DNA from: Streptomyces sp. NBC_00289
Lineage (GTDB): Bacteria > Actinomycetota > Actinomycetes > Streptomycetales > Streptomycetaceae
Direction: 5' to 3'
DNA: 64,000 nt
Assembly: GCF_041435115.1 (NCBI RefSeq)
Contig: NZ_CP108046.1
Span: forward strand, 3,038,001 to 3,102,000
In this document: positions 1 through 8,034 of the stretch, piece by piece
Layout: each line of letters begins with the position of its first letter
How positions within the stretch are numbered: position 1 is the first letter of the stretch
Position numbers and translations under genes: made by a program
The notes under the pieces: model-generated
The model's database searches: none
What the model saw: only the letters and a program-made list of their open reading frames with translations
Told to the model about the DNA's origin: nothing

Positions 1-593
1 TCGAGGACGGGCAGCAGGACGTACAGGTGACGCAGGGCCTCGGCCAGGGTCAGCGTCGCGGACTCCAGTACGAGGGACACGTACCGCGAGTCGCCCCACT
101 CCGGGAACGCGGTGTCCAGCGCGACGGGTTCGGCGCTCACCGTCCAGCCGAGCGGTTCGAAGAGGCGCCGTACGAGCGCCGGGCCGCCGCGGGCGGGCAG
201 CACGGGCACCTCGACGCGCAGCGGCAGCGGCTGCGCGGCGCGCTCGGGCCGGGAGGCGCACACGCCGCGCATCGCGCTGGAGAAGACGCTGCTCAGCGCC
301 ACGGCCAGCAGCGAGGAGGCGGCGTAGGGGCGGTCGTTGACGTACTGCGCGAGCGCCGCGTCGGGCGCGCCGCCACGCCCCTTGCCCTTGCCCCGCCGGA
401 CCAGCGCCACCGGATCGACCTCCAGCAGCAGCCCGGCGGTGCAGCGCTCGACGTCGGCCTCGGGGTAGAGGACGTGCGCCGTGCCGTAGGACGTCGAGAA
501 CGCCTGCGCCTTGTCGGGATGCTTGTGCAGGAGAAACCCCAGGTCGGTCGCGGGACTCTCCGGGGTGCCGGTGGTCGAGATCGTCAGGAACAT
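1..593 (-). CDS. hen1: 3'-terminal RNA ribose 2'-O-methyltransferase Hen1, N-terminal part (cut by window edge)
   Basis: The first 197 residues are visible; the C-terminal part lies beyond the left edge. The product begins MFLTISTTG, continues with a DLGFLLHKHPDK stretch and an AHVLYPEADVERC segment, and matches the conserved N-terminal domain of bacterial Hen1. In that family the C-terminal half is a Mn-dependent methyltransferase that 2'-O-methylates RNA 3' ends during repair of ribotoxin-cleaved tRNA. The ATG is preceded by GGGAG about 11 bases upstream. The usual partner, polynucleotide kinase-phosphatase (Pnkp), is normally adjacent and would be expected just outside the window. Identification rests on the N-terminal signature only. 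Confidence 0.85.
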   Translation of the reverse strand, partial: MFLTISTTGTPESPATDLGFLLHKHPDKAQAFSTSYGTAHVLYPEADVERCTAGLLLEVDPVALVRRGKGKGRGGAPDAALAQYVNDRPYAASSLLAVALSSVFSSAMRGVCASRPERAAQPLPLRVEVPVLPARGGPALVRRLFEPLGWTVSAEPVALDTAFPEWGDSRYVSLVLESATLTLAEALRHLYVLLPVL

Positions 594-660
594 GCCCCTG
601 AGTCTCCCGGCCGAAGTGGCGTGTGACCAGTGGTTTTCCCGGATGGACGGCAGCGGGAGC

Positions 661-757
661 CATACGTCCGCCACCGCCCGCCCGGTGTCCGGAGGCATAC
701 GTCCGCCACCGCCCGCCCCGTGTCCGGAGCCAGACCTCCGCCCACCGCCCGGCCGGT
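661..757. repeat. Three tandem copies of a ~35-bp GC-rich unit
   Basis: Three imperfect copies of a unit containing CGTCCGCCACCGCCCGCCC followed by GTGTCCGGA lie head to tail in the gap between hen1 and the oxidoreductase gene. The first two copies are nearly identical and the third is degenerate. No function is evident. Confidence 0.7.
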
Positions 758-762
758 GTGTC

Positions 763-1686
763 CTACGACAGCTGCGACTGGACCCGGGAGGAGATCAGGT
801 CCAGGTGGTCCAGGTCGTGGAGGTCGAGGATCTGGAGGTAGAACCGCTGGGCGCCGATCTCCGCGTACCGGCCGATCCTGTCGACGACCTCGGACGGCGT
901 GCCGGCCAGGCCGTTGGCCTTGAGCTCGTCGACCTCGCGGCCGATCGCGGCGGCACGGCGGGCGACCTCCTGGTCGTCCTTGCCGACGCAGACGACGAGG
1001 GCGTTGGAGTACGTCAGCGCGTCGGCTCCGCGGCCGGCCTGCTCGACCGCCGCGCGGACCCGGCCGAACTGGCGCTCACTGTCCTCGACCGAGGCGAACG
1101 GCATGTTGAACTCGTCGGCGTACCGGGCGGCCAGCCGCGGGGTACGGGTCGCGCCGTGACCGCCGACCAGCACCGGGATCCTCGCCTGCGCGGGCTTGGG
1201 CAGCGCGGGCGAAGCGGTGAGGTCGTAGTGCGTGCCGTGGAAGTCGAAGGTCTCGCCGGGCTTCGTCTCCCACAGGCCCGTCACGATCGCCAGCTGCTCC
1301 TCGAGGCGGGCGAACTTCTCCTTCGGGAACGGGATGCCGTACGCCTTGTGCTCGTCCTCGAACCAGCCGGCGCCGAGGCCGAACTCGACCCGGCCGCCCG
1401 ACATCTGGTCGACCTGCGCGACCTGGATCGCGAGCACGCCGGGCAGCCGGAAGGTGCCGGCGGTCATCAGCGTGCCGAGGCGGATGCGCCGGGTCTCGCG
1501 GGCGAGGCCGGCGAGGGTGATCCAGGCGTCGGTGGGGCCGGGAAGGCCGTCACCCGAGCCCATCGCGAGGTAGTGGTCGGAGCGGAAGAAGGCGTCGAAT
1601 CCGAGGTCCTCGGTGGCCTTCGCCACCGCGAGCAGGGTGTCGTAGGTGGCCCCTTGCTGGGGCTCGGTGAAGATTCGAAAATCCAT
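763..1686 (-). CDS. LLM-class F420-dependent oxidoreductase
   Basis: A 307-residue luciferase-like (bacterial luciferase/F420) TIM-barrel protein. The N-terminus MDFRIFTEPQQGA, the FFRSDHYLAMGS segment, the GTLMTAGTFR strand and the VGGHGATRTPRLAARYADEFN motif fit the LLM F420 subfamily, whose members reduce or oxidise small molecules with coenzyme F420. A GTG 15 bases upstream is in frame, but I chose the ATG at 1686 because family members start MDFRIF and an AGGATGGAGG stretch lies directly in front. It is a stand-alone gene between two repeat-bearing gaps; the substrate cannot be told from sequence. Confidence 0.85.
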   Translation of the reverse strand: MDFRIFTEPQQGATYDTLLAVAKATEDLGFDAFFRSDHYLAMGSGDGLPGPTDAWITLAGLARETRRIRLGTLMTAGTFRLPGVLAIQVAQVDQMSGGRVEFGLGAGWFEDEHKAYGIPFPKEKFARLEEQLAIVTGLWETKPGETFDFHGTHYDLTASPALPKPAQARIPVLVGGHGATRTPRLAARYADEFNMPFASVEDSERQFGRVRAAVEQAGRGADALTYSNALVVCVGKDDQEVARRAAAIGREVDELKANGLAGTPSEVVDRIGRYAEIGAQRFYLQILDLHDLDHLDLISSRVQSQLS

Positions 1687-1923
1687 GCCTCCATCCTGCA
1701 CGCCGGGGCCGCCGTCAACCTCACCGGACCCTCCGGCCGCACCCGGCCCTGATCACCGCCGGGGGCGCATCCGCGTCGGCCTTCGCCGGAGGCCGGGGCC
1801 GAGGAGGCCGCCTTGTTCGAACTTCCCCCGCCGCAGCCTGCCGGGCCGGCGCACGAGGACGGGCCGGCTCACCTGCCCGGGCCGGCGCACGCTGCGGGAT
1901 CCGCGCAGGTTGCCGGGTCCGCT

Positions 1924-2394
1924 CTAGCCCGCCTCCCGCTCCGGTAACACGGGCTGTGCGTCCGCCAGTTTGCGGAGCATCTCGCGGACCCGGTCCCTCG
2001 ACTCGTCCGCCGCGTCGATGGCCTCCATGCACTGCCAGTACGTGCTTTCGTCGTCCACTGCGCAGGCCAGGCCGACGAGGGCGATGCCCACTTCGCCCAG
2101 CAGGCCGCCGAGGTACATGAGGGCCTGGCGGGCGTCGCCCAGGTCGGTGAGCTGGGCCGCCAGCAGGTCCTTGAGGTCCAGCTCCGGCGTGTTCAGCACG
2201 CCGCAGCCTCTGCCCGCCAGTTCCGTCAACCCCAGTGCCTCGCCGCGGAGTTCGGGCGGACCGAAGACCGCCAGGCGGCTGCCTATCGCCTGGGCGAGGG
2301 CCTGCGCCTGCCACACCTGGGTCATGACCTCCGGCGCGTCGCTGGTTCCCGCCAGCGCGCGCCTGCTCGTCACGATGAGCCGCACCGCATCCAT
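1924..2394 (-). CDS. DUF6099-like protein
   Basis: A 156-residue, mostly helical protein without signal peptide or clear membrane segment. The WQAQALAQAIGS, LLGEVGIALVGLACA and YWQCMEAIDAADES segments resemble a protein family found across Streptomyces (DUF6099 by memory); the function is unknown. The open frame extends to 2490, but the ATG at 2394 has a GGGGGC stretch at a workable distance and starts MDAVRL as homologues do. A BldD-like sequence lies about 75 bases upstream. A regulatory or scaffold role is only conceivable. Confidence 0.7.
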   Translation of the reverse strand: MDAVRLIVTSRRALAGTSDAPEVMTQVWQAQALAQAIGSRLAVFGPPELRGEALGLTELAGRGCGVLNTPELDLKDLLAAQLTDLGDARQALMYLGGLLGEVGIALVGLACAVDDESTYWQCMEAIDAADESRDRVREMLRKLADAQPVLPEREAG

Positions 2395-2467
2395 GCGCTG
2401 CCCCCGTCTGTCGCGACGCGCCCAGGGCGCGTCCGCCCGAACTCCCGTGTGCACTACCGAGTGTTCA

Positions 2468-2480
2468 CTACCCAGAGTGA
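2468..2480 (-). promoter_or_regulatory. BldD-box-like sequence upstream of the DUF6099 gene
   Basis: The 13-mer CTACCCAGAGTGA differs at one position from the published BldD consensus TNACNC(A/T)GNGTNA. It sits within two CACT...AGTG imperfect palindromes (about 2452-2483), 74 bases before the ATG at 2394. BldD is the c-di-GMP-dependent master repressor of Streptomyces development. Binding is an inference from this match alone. Confidence 0.35.
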
Positions 2481-2585
2481 GCTCGAACAAGTCGAAAAGC
2501 CAGAGGAAGACGGAAATTAACGGACAACGATTCGGTTTCGGGCGGGATTTTGACTCCGGAGAGTGAAAGTGGAACCAACAGCTCC

Positions 2586-2912
2586 TTACGGCGCCGGAAA
2601 TCGCCCCTCGTTCCGGTCGATCTTCGCGTCCAGCGCCGCCAGCGGATCGATCCCGAGCACCTCACACAGTTGCAGCAGATACGCGAGCACGTCGGCGATC
2701 TCGTCCGAGACGCGGTGCGCGGTGTCCGGGTCGTCCATCACCCGGGACGACTCCTCGGGCGTCAACCACTGAAAGATCTCGACGAGTTCGGATGCCTCCA
2801 CGCTGAGCGCGGTGGCCAGGTTCTTGGGCGTGTGGTACGGCTGCCAGTTCCGCGCGGCCGCGAACTCCACCAGCCTGCGCTGCAGCTTCGCCACATCGAG
2901 AGGTTCTGTCAC
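2586..2912 (-). CDS. MazG-like nucleotide pyrophosphohydrolase
   Basis: A 108-residue all-alpha NTP pyrophosphohydrolase of the MazG/dimeric dUTPase-like superfamily. The metal-binding pattern is visible as EASELVEIFQW followed by VSDEIADVLAYLLQL. Such proteins hydrolyse (d)NTPs, often non-canonical ones, to NMP and pyrophosphate. The GTG start overlaps the TGA of the upstream ATPase gene in a GTGA arrangement, so the two are probably translationally coupled. A longer open frame extends upstream, but it only shadows the ATPase gene. Confidence 0.85.
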   Translation of the reverse strand: MTEPLDVAKLQRRLVEFAAARNWQPYHTPKNLATALSVEASELVEIFQWLTPEESSRVMDDPDTAHRVSDEIADVLAYLLQLCEVLGIDPLAALDAKIDRNEGRFPAP

Positions 2913-4162
2913 GCGTCCAGGTGTACCACCGAGATTCCGTCCGCCACGGAGGTCCACGACGCGTCGCTCACCGTGCCGACGAGCCGGATGTGTCCGCGCT
3001 CGCACATACGGGCCGCGAGCCGCAGCAGTTCGCCCCGCTGGCCCGGATCCAGCCCCCGGTCGAGCCCGTCGGCGAGCACGGTGAGCGTCTGCATGGCGGC
3101 CGGCACCTCGCCGGCCGCGTCGAGATCCAGCACCCCCGGCCCGGTGAGCAGGACCAGCGACAGGGCCAGGTACCTCAACTCGCCCTCGCCCAGCCGCCCG
3201 AGCGGCGTCCGGACGCCGTCGCCACGGTCGAGCACCGCCCGTACCGTGCCGTCGCCGAGCGGTTCGGCGCACAGGTCGGCGACGGGTCCCGCACAGCCGG
3301 CGCGCACCGCGGCGACGAGTTGCGCATGCCGGCGGCCGCACTCCGCACGGGTGCGCCACAGCACGTCGGCGAGGTTGTCGCAGCCGCCGAGCAGCCGACC
3401 GGAGCCGGTGGGCACGGCGGCACGCATCCGTGCCGGCCGCGGGTCGCAGGCGAAGACGGACCGCAGGGCCACCACCATCTGCTCCGCGGCGGCGAGCACC
3501 CGACGCTGGCCCTCCGTCTTGCCGGCCACGCGCAGCGGGAGCAGCGGGGTGCCGAGCCGGTCGTCCGGCAGCGGGGCGCGGGTGACCGGCGACGCCCCGG
3601 CGGTGTGCCAGGCGGCCTGGACGGTACGGCGCCCCGGATCGCGCAGGGCGGTCTCCAGGAGCACCAGGCCGCCGGCCGTCAACCGCTCCCCCACGATGCG
3701 CAGTTCGGGCTCGGCCTGGACGGCGACGTCGAGCCGGACCGAGCCCTCGGGACCGTCGGCCGTGCAGCCGATGCGGAACCCACGGCGGCGCTGGGCGTCG
3801 GGCCGGGCGCGCTCGGGCACACAGGCGACCGGGTCGGGGAACACCTCACCGAGGGCCGCTCCGCCACCGAGCCGGGCGAGTGCCTCGTACGCCCGCAGCG
3901 CGCTCGTCTTGCCGCGGCCGCTGGGCCCGGCGAGCAGGGTGAGCGGTCCCAGTGGGAAGGCGGCGCCCCGATGCGCGGCGAAGGCGGACAGCCGCAGCTC
4001 GGTGAGCCGCGGCAGCGCCGGCCGCGACGCACGCCGCGAGGACTCCGTGAGTGCCGGGACACCGGAGCCGAAGGGGAAAGGAGACCCGGCCGGAGAGGGA
4101 GAACCCGAGGAAGGGGGCGAGGAGGAGGGAGAGGAGAAGGCGGAGGCGGAGGGCACGGTCAT
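2909..4162 (-). CDS. SMC/RecF-like ATP-binding protein
   Basis: A 417-residue P-loop ATPase. A Ser/Pro-rich low-complexity N-terminus (residues 3-35) precedes the Walker A GPSGRGKTS (79-87); an ABC/SMC-like signature region LGEGELRYLALSLVLL lies at about 324-339, followed by an acidic Walker-B-like VLDLDAAGE. This is the AAA_15/AAA_21 type of DNA- or phage-defence-related ATPase architecture, but no nuclease domain is visible. It overlaps the MazG-like gene by four bases. No Shine-Dalgarno site precedes the ATG; a TACCGT box lies 6 bases upstream, so the transcript may be leaderless. Function is inferred only to the level of ATPase. Confidence 0.7.
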   Translation of the reverse strand: MTVPSASAFSSPSSSPPSSGSPSPAGSPFPFGSGVPALTESSRRASRPALPRLTELRLSAFAAHRGAAFPLGPLTLLAGPSGRGKTSALRAYEALARLGGGAALGEVFPDPVACVPERARPDAQRRRGFRIGCTADGPEGSVRLDVAVQAEPELRIVGERLTAGGLVLLETALRDPGRRTVQAAWHTAGASPVTRAPLPDDRLGTPLLPLRVAGKTEGQRRVLAAAEQMVVALRSVFACDPRPARMRAAVPTGSGRLLGGCDNLADVLWRTRAECGRRHAQLVAAVRAGCAGPVADLCAEPLGDGTVRAVLDRGDGVRTPLGRLGEGELRYLALSLVLLTGPGVLDLDAAGEVPAAMQTLTVLADGLDRGLDPGQRGELLRLAARMCERGHIRLVGTVSDASWTSVADGISVVHLDA

Positions 4163-4236
4163 ATCCGGACGGTAGGACTCCGCCGTCGGGCGAACCGTTC
4201 CTCTACGGAGACCTTCCTACGATCGGGGGACCGGCC

Positions 4237-4626
4237 TCACGCGCCGGGCACTCCCGCGCCCTCCATCAGCCCCGTCACCTCGGTTCCGGACGGCGTCAGC
4301 AGGAACACGTTCCGGTCGACGCGGTGCATCCCGCTCGCCAGGCCGAAGACGACGCCCGTACTGAAGTCCAGGACCCGCTTGGCGACCTCGGTCTCCGCGC
4401 TGGTCAGGTCGAGCAGCACGGGGATGCCCGCCATCAGCGTCTCGGCGACCTCGCGGGCGTCCGCGAACACGTTGATCCTGAGCACGACGAAACGGCGGCG
4501 GGTCTCGGTCTCCGCGTCCGGGAGCGCGCGATGGCCCACCGCGGACGGCCAGGCGTCCCGGCCTCGCAACGGAACGACCTGAGCGAGTCCTTCCCACTGT
4601 TCATCGGTGACGTCGTAGCTGTTCAC
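4237..4626 (-). CDS. sepF: SepF-family cell division protein
   Basis: A 129-residue SepF-domain protein. The C-terminal core carries the family features RINVFADAREVAETLMAGIPVLLDLTSAE and VLDFSTGVVFGLA. SepF links FtsZ to the membrane in Gram-positive bacteria. Streptomyces encodes a canonical SepF in the division cluster plus two SepF-like paralogues (SflA and SflB in S. coelicolor); the lack of fts neighbours and the short N-terminal region suggest that this is one of the paralogues. The GTG at 4626 is chosen because GGGGGAAACC lies just upstream; the 15 residues further upstream are unlike the family. Confidence 0.85.
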   Translation of the reverse strand: MNSYDVTDEQWEGLAQVVPLRGRDAWPSAVGHRALPDAETETRRRFVVLRINVFADAREVAETLMAGIPVLLDLTSAETEVAKRVLDFSTGVVFGLASGMHRVDRNVFLLTPSGTEVTGLMEGAGVPGA

Positions 4627-4843
4627 CGGTTTCCCCCGACCTGACTCGCACTCGTTTCCTGCACCGGTCAATTCTTACGCCACGTCACCCGTTCAGCCCA
4701 ACAACGACACGATGGGCGACCGTCACAACGACCGGATACTCATGCCCGTTTCAGGCCGGTAAAGCCCCTTCTCACCCCTCTCACACCGGACTCTTCGCCT
4801 CCGGCGACAGCCCGCTCACCCCACGCGACTACGGTCCCGAGTC

Positions 4844-6580
4844 GTGCACACGGCAGAGACACAGCGGGTGACACCCGGCCGGCGCGACCGGCCGGCGGTG
4901 TCCGCCGCCCCGGAACCCCCCGCCCAGTGGCATCGCGTCCTGACCCTGCTCGCCGACGTCAGTCTCTTCATCGGGACCCGGTCGGTGTGGACCCAGGCGG
5001 CCGGCCACCGGCTCGCCGTGGCCGCGGTCATCTCGGCGTGCTACGCCTCGATCCTGGTCTGCGGGGTGCTCACCCTGGTGGTGCGCCGGACCCGATCGCT
5101 GGCGCGACTGGACCTGTGCGTCCTGGTCACCGCCCTCACGCTCACGCTCTGCGCGTGGATCCTCTACCACAAGGGCTCGGACGAGGCGCTCCTCACCACC
5201 CAGGCCGCCCGGGAGCTGGCCGCAGGACACGCCGTCTACGGGCAGCCGTGGCCCTGGCTCTTCGGCCACGGAGTCGCCGTCACTCCCACGGTCACCGGCG
5301 GCTACGACTACACGTACGGCTATCCACCCCTCGCGCCGCTGCTGACCGCGCCCCTGCTGTGGCTCGGGCACGGCGGCACCCCGGCCACGGCGGTGAGCAC
5401 GGGCGCCCTCCTCGTCGGCACGGTCGTGCTGTGGCGGCTGCTGCCCGTGCCGTGGCGGTCGGCGGCGACCATGGTGTGCCTGGGCTTCGCGATGCTGCCC
5501 ACGTACGGCCGGCTCGGCTACCCGGCGATCCTCGCGATGGCCCTGCTGGTGCCGGTGGTGGTGCGCTGGCCGCGGATCGGGCGGGGCGGACGGCTCGGCC
5601 CGGCGGGTGTGGCGCAGGCGGCCTGCCTCGGGGCCGCCTGCGCGGCGCAGCAACTGCCGTGGTTCCTGGCGCCGTTCCTGCTGGCCGGGATCTACGCCGT
5701 GCGCCGCGGGGAACTGGGCGGGCGGGCGGCGGCGCGGACACTGGGGCGACTCGTCGGCATCGCCGGCGTCGTATGGCTGCTGGTCAACACGTACTTCGCC
5801 GTCAGCGAGCCCGGCACCTGGCTCGACGGCATCGCGCTGCCGCTCACGCAGGGCGCGACACTGCACGGGCAGGGCCTGATCGGCATCTCGCTGTACTACA
5901 CGAACGGCAGCGACCGGCTCGACTGGTACGGGCACGCGAGCCTGCTGCTGGCCGCCGCGCTGCTGGCGCTCTTCGTGCTGTTCGTGCGCCGGCTGGGCCC
6001 GGCGGCGACCGTACTGCCCTGGTGTGCCTTCTATCTGGCGACCCGTTCCCAGGACGGGTACTACCTGATGATGACGCCGCTGTGGCTGGCGGCCGCGGTC
6101 ACCGCGCCCCTGCCGGAGTTCGCCGCCGCGTGGCAGCCACGGCCTCGTGGACTGTCCGGCCCGCCCCGCCGCCCGGCGCGGGTCGCCACCATACTTCTCC
6201 TGCTGTCCCCCGCCCTGGGGAGCGCGGCGCTGGCGGCCACGGGGACACCGCCGTTGCGTATGCGGGTGGTCGCGGTGCGGCGGGCCTCGGCGAGTGCCGT
6301 CTCCCGGCTGACCGTCCGGGTCACCAACACGGACGGCAGCGCCCTGACGCCCCACTTCACGCTCACCGCGGGGCAGGGCATGGACCCGTACTGGTCGGTC
6401 CTCCGGGGCCCTGCCACTCTGCCCGCCCACACCACGGCGCTGTACGAACTCCGGCCCCCCGGCGGGCGGTACCACCTCGTCCGACCCGATGCCCGGATCC
6501 GGCTGCGCGCCTTCACTCCCTCGCCGCAGACGCTGTCGAGCGCCTATGTGCGGTTCGGCTCGGGGGGGGCTCACGCTTGA
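4844..6580 (+). CDS. Multipass membrane protein, GT-C glycosyltransferase-like
   Basis: A 578-residue integral membrane protein with about ten hydrophobic segments between residues 40 and 440 and a C-terminal extracytoplasmic region without membrane spans (about 455-578). The layout, with early charged loops and a YDYTYGYPPLAPLLTAP segment after the second group of spans, resembles GT-C polyprenyl-phosphate-sugar glycosyltransferases and DUF2029-like proteins, but no diagnostic catalytic motif is certain. The GTG start has no Shine-Dalgarno site; TACGGT lies 8 bases upstream, consistent with a leaderless transcript. A run of eight G lies near the 3' end. Function not assigned. Confidence 0.7.
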   Translation: MHTAETQRVTPGRRDRPAVSAAPEPPAQWHRVLTLLADVSLFIGTRSVWTQAAGHRLAVAAVISACYASILVCGVLTLVVRRTRSLARLDLCVLVTALTLTLCAWILYHKGSDEALLTTQAARELAAGHAVYGQPWPWLFGHGVAVTPTVTGGYDYTYGYPPLAPLLTAPLLWLGHGGTPATAVSTGALLVGTVVLWRLLPVPWRSAATMVCLGFAMLPTYGRLGYPAILAMALLVPVVVRWPRIGRGGRLGPAGVAQAACLGAACAAQQLPWFLAPFLLAGIYAVRRGELGGRAAARTLGRLVGIAGVVWLLVNTYFAVSEPGTWLDGIALPLTQGATLHGQGLIGISLYYTNGSDRLDWYGHASLLLAAALLALFVLFVRRLGPAATVLPWCAFYLATRSQDGYYLMMTPLWLAAAVTAPLPEFAAAWQPRPRGLSGPPRRPARVATILLLLSPALGSAALAATGTPPLRMRVVAVRRASASAVSRLTVRVTNTDGSALTPHFTLTAGQGMDPYWSVLRGPATLPAHTTALYELRPPGGRYHLVRPDARIRLRAFTPSPQTLSSAYVRFGSGGAHA

Positions 6581-6601
6581 GGGGCTGACTCTCGGACGGC
6601 T

Positions 6602-6645
6602 CGGGCGGTTCGCCGTCGGGCGGTTCGCCGTGGGGCGGTTCACAC
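6602..6645. repeat. Short tandem repeat, 15-bp unit GGGCGGTTCGCCGT(C/G)
   Basis: Two clear copies and one decayed copy of a 15-bp unit lie between the convergent membrane-protein and yceI genes. No function can be read. Confidence 0.7.
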
Positions 6646-6705
6646 TCGGTGGCTCGCGCTCGGATGGCGCACTTCCGTCGGGTGAGCGTCGCGCCTCGGG
6701 TCGGA

Positions 6706-7221
6706 TCAGGCGGCTGTCCTGGTGAAGCGGAGCGTGGTGGCGATCGTGGTCAGGCCGCGGATCATGCCCAGCTGGTTCCAGGTCATGCCGAACTGAGCCC
6801 GGTCCACCGTGACTTCGGCGTTCAGCGTGAACCCGGCCGCGTCGGCTGCCCCGAGGCTGCCGGTGAAGGAGAGCGGCCTGCTGACGCCGCGCACGGTCAG
6901 CTGACCGATGACGTGCACGGTGTCGCCCTCGCGGAGTTCGGCGCTGCGGGCGGCGAAGGTGATCTCGGGGTGGTTGTCGGCATCGAAGAAGTCGGCGGAG
7001 CGCAGGTGCGTGTCCCGCTTGGCGTTCCCGGTGTCCAGGGAGGCGACGTCCAGGGTCACGGTGCCCACGGCCGACCCGTCGGGGCGGACCTCGCCCTGGC
7101 CGGCGATCGCGGCGAAGGCGCCCTTCACCGTGACGAGCCCCCACATCGTCCGGTGGCGCAGGGCGACCGTGGACGCGGTCGGGTCGAGCTGCCACAGGCC
7201 GGTTTCCACAGCGACGGTCAT
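6706..7221 (-). CDS. YceI family protein
   Basis: A 171-residue lipocalin-like YceI-domain protein. WQLDPTASTVALRHRTMWGLVTVKGAF at the start, the internal DVASLDTGNAKRDTHLRSADFFDADNHPEITF segment, and the LTVRGVSRPLSFTG strand are classic family features; members bind polyisoprenoid-type lipids. There is no signal peptide, so it is probably cytoplasmic, as are many actinobacterial YceI proteins. A GGGAGAAAG site precedes the ATG. It is divergent from marR, with an inverted repeat in the shared promoter region, suggesting control by that MarR protein. Confidence 0.9.
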   Translation of the reverse strand: MTVAVETGLWQLDPTASTVALRHRTMWGLVTVKGAFAAIAGQGEVRPDGSAVGTVTLDVASLDTGNAKRDTHLRSADFFDADNHPEITFAARSAELREGDTVHVIGQLTVRGVSRPLSFTGSLGAADAAGFTLNAEVTVDRAQFGMTWNQLGMIRGLTTIATTLRFTRTAA

Positions 7222-7252
7222 GATCTTTCTCCCGCTCTCGTTCTTCGTACAA

Positions 7253-7287
7253 ATTTGGATGACCTCACGCTAGTCTGTAATCCAAAT
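7253..7287. promoter_or_regulatory. Inverted-repeat operator between yceI and marR
   Basis: ATTTGGAT (7253-7260) and ATCCAAAT (7280-7287) form perfect 8-bp inverted arms, and a third copy ATCCAAAA lies at 7303-7310 just before the marR reading frame. The arms are the only AT-rich DNA in this gap and overlap the likely promoters of both genes; TAGTCT at 7271 could be a -10 box toward marR. Autoregulation plus yceI repression by MarR is the natural inference. Confidence 0.55.
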
Positions 7288-7334
7288 CTGAACAAGCCCC
7301 TCATCCAAAAATGAACAACAGGTACACTCGACAC

Positions 7335-7916
7335 ATGGCCGACCCCGACGAGCACGCCACCGACCTGCCCGAATGTCCCGCCGCGCAGGGCGGCGGCGGA
7401 CTCCTGCCGGCCGAGCTGCGCGCGTGGATGCTGCTGGTGGGGGCGACGGGGGCGGTGGAACAGCAGCTGCGTTCCGTGGTCAAGAAACGCCTCGACGTGT
7501 CGCACGACGAGTTCCTCATCCTCTGCCTGCTGGCCGAACAGCCCGGAGCGGGCCTGCGCATGACCCGGGTCGCCGAACTCCTGGGCCGCCCCAAGACCCG
7601 GCTCACCTACCAGATCGCCTGCCTCCAGCACGCGGGACTCGTCACCCGCAAGTCGGTGTGCGGCGACAAGCGAGGCGTGGAGGTGGCCCTCACCGACAAG
7701 GCGAGAGAGCTGCTCACGGAGACCTCCGGGGCCCTCGCCGAGACCGTCACCCGGGCCCTGGCCCAGTTCGTCGGTCCGGCCCAGCGGGAGGCGGTGTGCG
7801 GACTGCTGCCGGGCCTGGCCGGGGAGATGAACGCGGAGGCAATGGGCGCGGAGGGGATGAACGTGGAGGAGATGAACGCGGAGGGGACGAACGCGGTGGA
7901 GATGAACGCGGAGTAG
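7335..7916 (+). CDS. MarR family transcriptional regulator
   Basis: A 193-residue winged-helix regulator: RVAELLGRPKTRLTYQIACLQHAGLVTRKSVCGDKRGVEVALTDKARELL spans the recognition helix and wing. MarR proteins are usually dimeric repressors released by small ligands or thiol oxidation. It is divergent from yceI. Start choice is uncertain: an ATG at 7311 is also in frame, and neither has a strong ribosome binding site; 7335 gives a normal family N-terminus. The last ~28 residues are a degenerate repeat of a MNAE unit encoded by a DNA repeat, foreign to the family. Confidence 0.85.
   Translation: MADPDEHATDLPECPAAQGGGGLLPAELRAWMLLVGATGAVEQQLRSVVKKRLDVSHDEFLILCLLAEQPGAGLRMTRVAELLGRPKTRLTYQIACLQHAGLVTRKSVCGDKRGVEVALTDKARELLTETSGALAETVTRALAQFVGPAQREAVCGLLPGLAGEMNAEAMGAEGMNVEEMNAEGTNAVEMNAE
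7817..7914 (+). repeat. 15-bp degenerate coding repeat at the 3' end of marR
   Basis: Copies of a unit close to GAGATGAACGCGGAG follow one another from about 7827 to the stop codon and encode a Met/Asn/Ala/Glu-rich tail. This looks like replication-slippage expansion of the gene end. Confidence 0.7.
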
Positions 7917-8034
7917 GAACCGGCCGTCGCCGTCGCAGTCGGTGCACACGTCCGGTGCACGCAGCGGTGCACACGTTCGGTGCGCGCCTGCGACGGCGAG
8001 GGCCAGGGCGGCGGCCCCGGGGATGGGCGTCGGA

